Shown here: in pieces, positions 1 to 4,600 of the stretch | Position numbering within the stretch: the first letter of the stretch is position 1 | How the letters are laid out: the number at the start of each line of letters is the position of its first letter | NCBI GenBank assembly: GCA_002295705.1 | Contig: DBHP01000086.1 | Location: 1 to 7,238 of the forward strand | Source of the DNA: Candidatus Neomicrothrix sp. UBA825 | Lineage (GTDB): Bacteria > Actinomycetota > Acidimicrobiia > Acidimicrobiales > UBA8592 | Length of the DNA stretch: 7,238 nucleotides | Reading direction: 5' to 3' | Notes under the pieces: model-generated | What the model saw: the letters and a program-made list of their open reading frames with translations, nothing else | Database searches by the model: none | What the model was told of the DNA's origin: nothing | Position numbers and translations under genes: made by a program

Positions 1-285
1 TCGCAGTTTTGTTGGGATTGCTATGCGGCCTTGAGCATCGGTTTTTACTTCTGATATGCTCGCAGACCATCTTCGTTGAGCATCTGCAGTGACCTTTTTT
101 GTTTGGACTTGTTCAATTAATCTCTCTGCAACTTTTTCAATCTCTTCAGCTGAATAGACCATAAGGCATGGAGCTTGCAACGATTTTGCAATGAACGCCG
201 CCTCCTGAAGATAGCGTCGAAAGTTAGGGGGCAATACTAGCCTGCCCTTTTCATCAAGTAATCGCTCGTGCTCGCCTGTAAACAT
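1..285 (-). CDS. mraZ: Transcriptional regulator MraZ, N-terminal 95 residues (3' end outside the window)
   Basis: MraZ is a DNA-binding protein of the AbrB/SpoVT fold, built from two tandem domains in a ring-shaped oligomer. It usually opens the division and cell wall (dcw) cluster and regulates it. Reading leftward from the ATG at 285-283, the protein starts MFTGEHERLLDEKGRLVLPP, the first MraZ motif (LDxKGRLxLPxxFR). Residues of about 84-95 (VKTDAQGRIAIPTKLR region) give the matching start of the second AbrB half. Family members are about 140-150 residues, so roughly the last third is missing because the frame runs open to base 1, not because the gene is broken. The start is supported by an AGGGA Shine-Dalgarno 5 nt upstream. 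The gene has its own upstream operator-like repeats (351-410) and is separated from the lipoate-ligase gene by a probable terminator. mraW/rsmH and ftsI-type genes are expected beyond the window but not seen. Confidence 0.93.
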   Translation of the reverse strand, partial: MFTGEHERLLDEKGRLVLPPNFRRYLQEAAFIAKSLQAPCLMVYSAEEIEKVAERLIEQVQTKKVTADAQRRWSASISEVKTDAQGRIAIPTKLR

Positions 286-290
286 CGTAT

Positions 291-295
291 TCCCT
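291..295 (-). promoter_or_regulatory. Shine-Dalgarno site of mraZ
   Basis: On the minus strand AGGGA lies 5 nt before the mraZ ATG. It is the clearest ribosome-binding site in the window and fixes the mraZ start. It contrasts with the apparent leaderless starts at 3349 and 4601. Confidence 0.7.
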
Positions 296-310
296 GGTTA
301 TCTGCACTCA

Positions 311-327
311 ACTTTGCGGGGCAAAGT
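311..327 (-). repeat. Perfect 7-bp inverted repeat in the presumed mraZ 5' leader
   Basis: ACTTTGC (311-317) and GCAAAGT (321-327) are perfectly complementary around a 3-nt centre, so mraZ mRNA would form a stem with a CCC loop. It lies between the 10-bp operator repeats and the mraZ ribosome-binding site. No T tract follows on either strand, so it does not look like an intrinsic terminator. It could be an mRNA hairpin affecting stability or translation, or a dyad for a dimeric regulator. The dyad is seen directly; the role is unknown. Confidence 0.55.
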
Positions 328-333
328 CATATA
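328..333 (-). promoter_or_regulatory. Candidate -10 box of the mraZ promoter
   Basis: The minus strand reads TATATG here, a 4/6 match to TATAAT, downstream of the 10-bp repeat array. A -35 placed 17 bp upstream would fall at 351-356 (AAAGGG), inside the nearest repeat, as expected if a repressor bound at the array blocks polymerase. No good -35 is visible, so this is a tentative call. Confidence 0.3.
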
Positions 334-350
334 GTGCTTGAGTATTCCTA

Positions 351-410
351 CCCTTTTCTCTCCCTTACGCCCCACATTAACCCTTTTACTTCCACTTTTC
401 AACACTTTGC
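351..410 (-). promoter_or_regulatory. MraZ-box-like operator: six direct repeats with a 10-bp period
   Basis: Read on the minus strand from 410 to 351, six consecutive 10-mers are gcaaagtgtt, gaaaagtgga, agtaaaaggg, ttaatgtggg, gcgtaaggga and gagaaaaggg. Each carries a G-rich core (GTGT, GTGGA, AGGG, GTGGG, AGGGA, AGGG) at nearly the same offset, exactly one helical turn apart. Known MraZ operators are short TGGGN or AAAGTGK-type direct repeats at about 10-bp spacing just upstream of mraZ, bound by the MraZ ring on one DNA face. The periodicity is seen directly; assignment to MraZ follows from family knowledge and position. Six copies is more than the three or four often reported, and the outermost copy (401-410) is the most degenerate. 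Confidence 0.75.
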
Positions 411-412
411 AC

Positions 413-443
413 AAAAAAATGATCGAAAAATGTTTTCTAGATC
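413..443 (-). terminator. Probable AT-rich intrinsic terminator after the lipoate-ligase gene
   Basis: On the minus strand a 23-nt hairpin (443 to 421) has GATC/GATC outer arms (4 bp), one mismatch, then 5 more pairs including one G-T, around a 3-nt loop. One A then a run of seven T (419 to 413) follows. It lies about 30 nt past the lipoate-ligase stop and directly abuts the MraZ repeat array. The stem is short and AT-rich, so it is weak by textbook standards, but position, strand and T run agree. Confidence 0.5.
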
Positions 444-474
444 ACCGGCTTCAAGTTGGACTTAGAAAGTTACG

Positions 475-1167
475 TCAAAGTGAAGGCAGTGCCGATAAAA
501 ACGCATTCAGTGCGCTCTGTTTTTGGCATCCTGAACCTATACCGGCGCGACTGATCAATTTATCAAGATTAGGGATCGGGGAACTAGCGTATGCAGCTAT
601 CATGTGCTCTGGTTTCCAATTGATGATTAAAGCGCATTGGAATCTAGTACCGAACTTTGAGCGGCGCTGAGAAATACCTAAAATTTTTCTGTTATCGATA
701 AATAGCTCACCTGGGGCTCTGCCTATAAAGCAGATCAAATCGGATGCCTCTGATCGGGAGAAGCTTTCATCAAAGAGGGAACATTCAATACCTAGTCGCT
801 CCAAAGCGTCATGCCAGATCCTGCCAATCCATATAGATGCTTTTGCAATATCGGCAATCCAAAATTTAGATTCTTTCGGAATGAAAATATCCACCCAAAG
901 CATATCGTCTGGTGAGACAAGCACAGATCCTCCACCACTCTGCCTTACAGTTAAGTTGATATTTTGCTCTTCAAGGTAACTCGAATTCAGGAAATCCCTC
1001 CCCCTTTGGCTTTTTCCCAATACCAGACAGGAATCTTTAGGCTCTATGACCCAGACTGTCGGTTTTCGCCATTCGTCGAGATTAGCTTCGTGAGCAAGAG
1101 CCGTTTCGGAGTATTTAGTTTCAATTGTCCAAGTGTTCAATTTGTTGGCGGGTCTTCGATCATGCAA
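475..1167 (-). CDS. Lipoate-protein ligase / octanoyltransferase family protein (LplA/LipM-like)
   Basis: The family attaches lipoyl or octanoyl groups to lysines of lipoyl domains (pyruvate and 2-oxoglutarate dehydrogenases, glycine cleavage H protein) in the cytoplasm. The 230-residue protein has the BPL/LplA/LipB fold signature RQSGGGSVLVSPDDMLWVDI (75-94), equivalent to the RRxxGGGxVxHDxGN block, and the lysine block DNRKILGISQRR (159-169) with K161 as the expected substrate-contacting lysine. Cys146 (DLICFIGRAPGELF) sits where LipM-type octanoyltransferases carry their nucleophile, so transfer from octanoyl-ACP is as plausible as ATP-dependent ligation. No C-terminal LplA accessory domain is present. 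The apparent start is TTG at 1167, 7 nt after the stop of the upstream small gene, with only a weak AAGAAAG upstream; the exact start is uncertain. It is probably co-transcribed with 1175-1444 and ends at the terminator at 413-443. Confidence 0.82.
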   Translation of the reverse strand: MHDRRPANKLNTWTIETKYSETALAHEANLDEWRKPTVWVIEPKDSCLVLGKSQRGRDFLNSSYLEEQNINLTVRQSGGGSVLVSPDDMLWVDIFIPKESKFWIADIAKASIWIGRIWHDALERLGIECSLFDESFSRSEASDLICFIGRAPGELFIDNRKILGISQRRSKFGTRFQCALIINWKPEHMIAAYASSPIPNLDKLISRAGIGSGCQKQSALNAFLSALPSL

Positions 1168-1174
1168 TATATTT

Positions 1175-1444
1175 TCACTTTCTTGAAGGCCAGTCCCGGC
1201 ACCAGTTCAGATAGGTCACCACATCGCCAGCCAATCTCGAAAAATCTTCACTTGATCCATATGCGGTATGAATTCTGAAATCAATGTACGATTTTTCTGG
1301 AACTGGTAAGAACGGTGGTCTTGTGTACCAGTTTGTTCTTCGAATTCGCCAAAGTTGCTTTAAAGCAATAGGCCATAGTGAGGGTTTCTTTACGACAGCT
1401 AGAATTGCCAACATAACGGCTTTGCTGCTGATTTCTGATGTCAT
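1175..1444 (-). CDS. Conserved small actinobacterial protein of unknown function (89 aa)
   Basis: I do not know a function. The layout resembles small uncharacterised actinobacterial proteins: a short hydrophobic stretch (VMLAILAVV, about 10-18), then KKPSLWPIALKQLWRIRR (19-36), a proline and aromatic block with TRPPFLPVPEKSYIDFR (41-57), HTAYG (59-63) and a C-terminal DVVTYLNWCRDW. It is basic and rich in Trp and Arg, and the hydrophobic part is too short for a confident membrane helix. The ATG at 1444 has a weak AGAAG 5 nt upstream. It lies 37 nt after the DUF3040 gene and 7 nt before the lipoate-ligase start, consistent with one transcript. The tight spacing and non-random composition support a real gene; family resemblance is from memory, not a search. 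Confidence 0.7.
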   Translation of the reverse strand: MTSEISSKAVMLAILAVVKKPSLWPIALKQLWRIRRTNWYTRPPFLPVPEKSYIDFRIHTAYGSSEDFSRLAGDVVTYLNWCRDWPSRK

Positions 1445-1481
1445 TGTCTTCTGTAACGAAAGATACTCACTTTAGCAATTG

Positions 1482-1865
1482 CTACTGAATCGGGTCGTCT
1501 GGTCGGAATTTGTCCCTCATTTTGCCCCGTTTGTCGTCAATTGCATTCTTCAGGTTGCCTGAGCGGACATTCATTGATAGCTGGTTCATTCCAGCTCGAC
1601 CGAGCCTTCTGAGATTTTGTTCAAATAATAAAGCAGCCGCAAGCATCATTGCAAAGCCTATGAATGCCAACAAAAAGCTGATAGATAATGTGAGTACTAT
1701 GGTTACGAGGCCGAGAATAAAACCAAGCACAGACCATTTGATATTTCGAGCTGAATGGGTGTAGACCGTTGTTGTCGCTACCTCTTTTGCTAAAGCTGGG
1801 TCAGTTTCATGTAACTGCTGTTCTATTTGACTAAGTATTTTTTGTTCATCATCTGATAATGGCAT
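1482..1865 (-). CDS. DUF3040 domain-containing membrane protein
   Basis: This 127-residue protein begins MPLSDDEQKILSQIEQQL, followed by DPALAKEV, the hallmark N-terminus of actinobacterial DUF3040 proteins (MPLSxxEQxxLxxIExxLxxxDPxLA). The cytoplasmic N-terminal helix is followed by two hydrophobic segments at about 43-62 and 64-82, forming a short helical hairpin in the membrane. A basic, polar tail follows (GNLKNAIDDKRGKMRDKFRPDD). Function is unknown. Members of this family are commonly found near dinB and mraZ in actinobacteria, matching this context. The start ATG is well defined by the motif. It has no Shine-Dalgarno; GATGAT lies 6 nt upstream and could be a -10 for a leaderless transcript, otherwise it is read through from dinB 58 nt away. 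Confidence 0.85.
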   Translation of the reverse strand: MPLSDDEQKILSQIEQQLHETDPALAKEVATTTVYTHSARNIKWSVLGFILGLVTIVLTLSISFLLAFIGFAMMLAAALLFEQNLRRLGRAGMNQLSMNVRSGNLKNAIDDKRGKMRDKFRPDDPIQ

Positions 1866-1871
1866 ACTTAT

Positions 1872-1877
1872 ATCATC
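1872..1877 (-). promoter_or_regulatory. Weak candidate -10 for a leaderless DUF3040 transcript
   Basis: The minus strand reads GATGAT (4/6 to TATAAT) with exactly 6 nt before the ATG at 1865. This is the same spacing as the stronger boxes before 3349 and 4601. The match is modest and the gene could equally be transcribed from the dinB promoter. Confidence 0.25.
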
Positions 1878-1923
1878 GCATAAAGACCGGCATTCAACAA
1901 CGTATGGAAGCTGAGTTTTATTA

Positions 1924-3186
1924 TCAAGACTCTGGCCCCCATTGCTGGATTCCCCTTTTCTTGGAATTCAAACCCTTTTCTGTCAATGTACTTACTAAAC
2001 CAATTGAGTCTGGGCCATATTTTGATCGGATAATGTCAATTGCATCTTCAGTTTCTCTCCATTCACGATCATTGGATTCAATTTCGTCAAAGGATAGTTG
2101 CAGTCCATTTTTTGCCTGAGAAAAGTTTGATGCTCCAATACCCAGTAGACGGACACCAGTTGATAAATCAATAGTTTCAAGTAATGCAATCGTTTCCCGA
2201 GCGATCACTTTTCCGCTATCGGTTGGGTTCGGGAGGGTTACTGATCTCACTAAGGTTGAAAAATCAGAAAGCCGAACCTTCAGAGATAAGGTCCTAGCTA
2301 GGTTTTCGGAGCCTCTCAATCTCTTGCCAACCGAGTCAGAAAGTCGAAAAATCTCTGAATGGACTCTCGGTAGGTCAAATATGTCGTTGGCAAAAGTTTC
2401 TTCGTTTGATATTGATTTAGCTTTATGCGTAGGTTCAACGTTTCGTTCATCGATACCAAAAGACAGTCGGTGAAGATGTGCCCCCTGCACCTTGCCTAAT
2501 GCATCCTTCAGAACACCGAGCGGAAATGCTCGCAATTCGGAAACAGCAGTTATGCCTAGTTGGGCCAAGCGCTTCACAGTAGCTGGACCAACCCCCCATA
2601 ATGCTTTCACAGGCAACTTATCTAAGAAATCGATAACACCGTCAGGGTGAATGACCATGACACCGATTCCAGGAATTGGCCCAGATTCACTTGGCGAAGG
2701 TTTAGCTTCTTCGGTGGCTAATTTCGCCATAAATTTATTCGGAGCAATACCAACAGAGCAACTCAAACCTTGTTCAGAACGGATATCTTCTCTTATTGCT
2801 TTGGCTATTTCGACAGGAGTCCCATATAGCCGCTGACTGCCTCCGACATCTAAAAAAGCTTCATCAAGCGAAATGGGTTCAACGAGCGGGGTATATCTAT
2901 TAAAAATTTGCATGACCTTGTAACTAGTCGCTGCATAATATGTATGATCTCCTGGAAGAAAAATTGCCTCAGGACAAAGCTTCTTTGCTCGAAAGGCTGG
3001 CATCGCCGAATGGATCCCAAATGAACGTGCCTCATATGAGGCAGCAGCCACTACTCCGCGATTTCCCGCGCCACCTACGACTACAGGTTTGCCAATAAGT
3101 TCTGGCCTTCGCACAAGTTCAGCAGAGACAAAGAAAGCATCCATGTCAATATGCATGATGTGTGAAGTTGAAATTTTTTTACTCAT
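1924..3186 (-). CDS. dinB: DNA polymerase IV (Y-family translesion polymerase)
   Basis: DinB copies past damaged template bases with low fidelity. From the ATG at 3186 the 420-residue protein has the palm motif MHIDMDAFF (11-19; D14 metal ligand, F19 likely steric gate), the catalytic SLDEAF (106-111; D108, E109), SVGIAPNKFMAKLA (144-157), the thumb helix-hairpin-helix LPVKALWGVGPATVKRLAQLG (191-211), and a little-finger domain from about 250. QLSFDE (363-368) may be the sliding-clamp peptide. The segment SGPIPGIGVMVIHPDG (168-183) and the tail KKRGIQQWGP (409-418) are typical of actinobacterial DinB proteins. An in-frame GTG at 3222 would add 12 residues; I prefer 3186 because family members start shortly before the palm motif. 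Neither start has a Shine-Dalgarno. No actinobacterial SOS box (TCGAAC-N4-GTTCGA) is visible upstream, so LexA control is not supported. It heads the leftward genes and is divergent from the gene at 3349. Confidence 0.93.
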   Translation of the reverse strand: MSKKISTSHIMHIDMDAFFVSAELVRRPELIGKPVVVGGAGNRGVVAAASYEARSFGIHSAMPAFRAKKLCPEAIFLPGDHTYYAATSYKVMQIFNRYTPLVEPISLDEAFLDVGGSQRLYGTPVEIAKAIREDIRSEQGLSCSVGIAPNKFMAKLATEEAKPSPSESGPIPGIGVMVIHPDGVIDFLDKLPVKALWGVGPATVKRLAQLGITAVSELRAFPLGVLKDALGKVQGAHLHRLSFGIDERNVEPTHKAKSISNEETFANDIFDLPRVHSEIFRLSDSVGKRLRGSENLARTLSLKVRLSDFSTLVRSVTLPNPTDSGKVIARETIALLETIDLSTGVRLLGIGASNFSQAKNGLQLSFDEIESNDREWRETEDAIDIIRSKYGPDSIGLVSTLTEKGLNSKKRGIQQWGPES

Positions 3187-3187
3187 A

Positions 3188-3226
3188 TCAGACGCTGTTA
3201 AGGGTGACCAATGTGATGGCACCCAT
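3188..3226 (-). other. Possible 12-codon leader ORF in front of dinB
   Basis: On the minus strand an ATG at 3226 opens the frame MGAITLVTLNSV, which stops with TGA at 3190-3188, leaving one base before the dinB ATG (TGA-T-ATG). The arrangement would allow stop-restart coupling to dinB, which lacks its own ribosome-binding site. A TAAATT box 5 nt upstream could make the ATG a leaderless start. Twelve codons is easily random; the alternative is that dinB begins at GTG 3222 in another frame and this ORF is not translated. Confidence 0.2.
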
Positions 3227-3333
3227 ACGATAATTTAAGCCTAGGACATACCTTACTACGAGTCCATGTTTCTTTTTAGGTGCCATTAGTCACCGTTTAA
3301 TTGATAAAAACTTCAAGTTCTAGGTGACTGATG
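3203..3333. repeat. Three related GGTGAC-type elements in the dinB divergent promoter region
   Basis: Element A (3203-3223, plus strand) is GGTGACCAATG then TGATG and GCACC. Element B (3279-3294, minus strand) is GGTGACTAATGGCACC, nearly A without the 5-nt TGATG. Element C (3323-3333, plus strand) is GGTGACTGATG. The shared core is GGTGAC(C/T)(A/G)ATG. A and B are also imperfect dyads with GGTG/CACC ends. C lies just upstream of the TATGAT box for the rightward gene, and A lies between the candidate dinB -10 and the dinB ATG. Copies in these positions suggest a regulator site, but no specific protein can be assigned. Confidence 0.4.
3232..3237 (-). promoter_or_regulatory. Candidate -10 of the leftward dinB promoter
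   Basis: The minus strand reads TAAATT, which has the conserved TAnnnT frame of actinobacterial -10 boxes, 5 nt before the ATG at 3226 and 9 nt before the GTG at 3222. It is the best -10-like hexamer I found upstream of dinB. No -35 match is evident. Confidence 0.3.
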
Positions 3334-3336
3334 CTT

Positions 3337-3348
3337 TATGATTGAAGC
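3337..3348 (+). promoter_or_regulatory. -10 box and 6-nt spacer of a leaderless promoter
   Basis: TATGAT (3337-3342, 5/6 to TATAAT) is followed by exactly 6 nt and then the ATG at 3349, so transcription would begin at or next to the start codon. There is no Shine-Dalgarno before this ATG. The -35 region has no clear match. Leaderless genes are common in actinobacteria. The GGTGAC element C ends 3 nt before the -10. Confidence 0.6.
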
Positions 3349-3762
3349 ATGGCTGATGAAATAAACCCAGAAGAGGGGGATTCCTCAGAACCTAGAGGGT
3401 CTTCTATTGAGGTTATACCTAACTCAAAGATTGGTAAGCACGAAGTAACCAATCTACCCGTCACAGCTACTCCGATGTCAGGTCCGTCAAAGCCTTCTCA
3501 GGCGATGGCATTCGGTTCAATACTTTTAGGAGGACTCTGTGGTGGACTGATAGGTTTTGCATTCACAGATTTGCAGTGTTCTGGCAGTTGTACAGGGGCA
3601 TCTGGGGTTAGTGCTCTTATCGGGGCAATAGTTGGTGCTGGGGGTGTTGGAGTCGTGTCAATTCTGGCTTTACGAGCCATGAACGAATGGAAAAGTAAGT
3701 CAGAGCCTGAAACAGATACCAGCACCGGCAAAGACGACAAGCAAGAACCTGTAGATGATTAG
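3349..3762 (+). CDS. Two-helix membrane protein of unknown function (137 aa)
   Basis: I do not recognise this family. The N-terminal about 50 residues are acidic, polar and probably disordered (MADEINPEEGDSSEPRGSS). Two glycine-rich hydrophobic segments follow at about 53-73 (AMAFGSILLGGLCGGLIGFAF) and 86-109 (GVSALIGAIVGAGGVGVVSI and onward). Between them a short loop carries QCSGSC (C77 and C81), which could form a disulfide or bind a ligand if the loop faces outside. The C-terminus is charged (KSKSEPETDTSTGKDDKQEP). GxxxG-like patterns in both helices suggest tight packing or oligomers. There is no signal peptide. The start is supported by the leaderless -10 at 3337. Its last 8 bases overlap the start of the phosphatase gene, implying coupled translation and a shared transcript. 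Confidence 0.75.
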   Translation: MADEINPEEGDSSEPRGSSIEVIPNSKIGKHEVTNLPVTATPMSGPSKPSQAMAFGSILLGGLCGGLIGFAFTDLQCSGSCTGASGVSALIGAIVGAGGVGVVSILALRAMNEWKSKSEPETDTSTGKDDKQEPVDD

Positions 3763-4543
3763 CCATCATGAACTGCGTGATGTAGCCCTAGAGTGCGTTG
3801 CTAATGTTACATCTTCAATCGATATTCAATCAGTAAATGAACGAAGAACTGACTTTGAAATGAAATCTTCTTCCTCTGATTATGTTACTTCGCTAGATCG
3901 ACATATTGAGCTAGAAACTGTTCAGTTCATCCGAAAAAATCGAGCGAACGACGGGATTCTTGGCGAAGAAGGGGCTGCTACATCTGGAACATCTGGAATT
4001 AGATGGATAATTGATCCGATAGATGGAACAAGTAACTTTGTATATGGGATTCCCTATTTCAGTATTTCTATTGCTATAGAAGTTGCGGGAGATGTTGTCG
4101 CTGGGGTTGTAGCAGACCTGAGCTCTAACGATATTTTTGATGCTGTCAAAGACCACGGCTCAAGGTGCAATAACGAAATAATTAGGGTGAATAATAATGA
4201 TTCTCTTCAGAGTGCCATAGTCACAACAGGATTCAGTTACAGACGTGAAAGAAGGGAGGTTCAAGGGAGCATCTTGCAATACATTCTCCCTAGAGTCGGT
4301 GATATTCGTCGCTTCGGTTCTGCTGCTCTGGATCTTTGCTGGCTTGCTGCGGGTAGAGCAGACGCGTTCTATGAAGAAGGCCTGAACCTATGGGATTACG
4401 CTGCTGGTAGTCTGATAGTCTCCGAAGCTGGCGGCACGGTTAGAATAAAGAATCTAACTAGGGGTATAAATCTTCTAACTGCTACGAATGCTCATTTAGA
4501 TAAGGAATTTCAAATTTTGCTAGGTAACTCGCTGCAACATTAA
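3755..4543 (+). CDS. Inositol monophosphatase family phosphatase
   Basis: Mg-dependent, Li-sensitive phosphatase superfamily, hydrolysing sugar or polyol monophosphates in the cytoplasm. In order, the 262-residue protein has DYVTSLD (42-48), the GEE metal site (70-72, E71), the signature WIIDPIDGTSNFVYGIPYFS (84-103; D87, D90, T92 at the active site), and LNLWDYAAGSLIVSEAGG (210-227) with the final metal-binding D214. All catalytic residues are present and length is normal for the family. Substrate cannot be fixed from sequence: inositol-1-phosphate (for phosphatidylinositol or mycothiol), histidinol phosphate (HisN type) and fructose-1,6-bisphosphate are all known in relatives. The ATG overlaps the upstream gene's end (ATGATTAG), and no Shine-Dalgarno is evident, so translation is probably coupled. 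The next gene starts 57 nt downstream from its own promoter. Confidence 0.9.
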   Translation: MISHHELRDVALECVANVTSSIDIQSVNERRTDFEMKSSSSDYVTSLDRHIELETVQFIRKNRANDGILGEEGAATSGTSGIRWIIDPIDGTSNFVYGIPYFSISIAIEVAGDVVAGVVADLSSNDIFDAVKDHGSRCNNEIIRVNNNDSLQSAIVTTGFSYRRERREVQGSILQYILPRVGDIRRFGSAALDLCWLAAGRADAFYEEGLNLWDYAAGSLIVSEAGGTVRIKNLTRGINLLTATNAHLDKEFQILLGNSLQH

Positions 4544-4588
4544 CTCAGGAATCCTTACCTCTACCTACCAACCATCTTGATAATCACC

Positions 4589-4600
4589 TATGCTGTGCGT
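4589..4600 (+). promoter_or_regulatory. -10 box and 6-nt spacer of the leaderless mtrA-like promoter
   Basis: TATGCT (4589-4594) is followed by exactly 6 nt and the ATG at 4601, repeating the geometry at 3337-3349. It argues for 4601 over the upstream in-frame TTG at 4577, since that TTG would lie before the promoter's start point. No clear -35 is seen. No terminator hairpin separates this from the phosphatase gene, so read-through may add to expression. Confidence 0.6.

Noticed and set aside
311..327. Inverted repeat as an intrinsic terminator
   Set aside because: No T run follows the stem on either strand, and it lies upstream of the mraZ ribosome-binding site.
351..410. 10-bp repeats as a microsatellite or CRISPR-like array
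   Set aside because: Units are only 10 bp, degenerate outside the G-rich core, and sit exactly where MraZ operators occur.
338..670. A 110-codon plus-strand open frame across the mraZ upstream region and the end of the lipoate-ligase gene
   Set aside because: It crosses the operator repeats and the terminator and overlaps a clear gene on the opposite strand; the translation has no recognisable domain.
964..1278. Plus-strand open frame opposite the lipoate-ligase and 89-residue genes
   Set aside because: It is antisense to two co-directional genes, with no family signature and no ribosome-binding site I could see.
1859..2119. Plus-strand open frame opposite the 3' end of dinB
   Set aside because: It lies opposite conserved dinB sequence encoding the C-terminal motif and clamp-like peptide; composition is not protein-like.
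4577..4600. Upstream TTG start for the response regulator adding 8 residues
   Set aside because: The added residues (MIITYAVR) precede the normal receiver start, and the TATGCT promoter box lies inside this extension.
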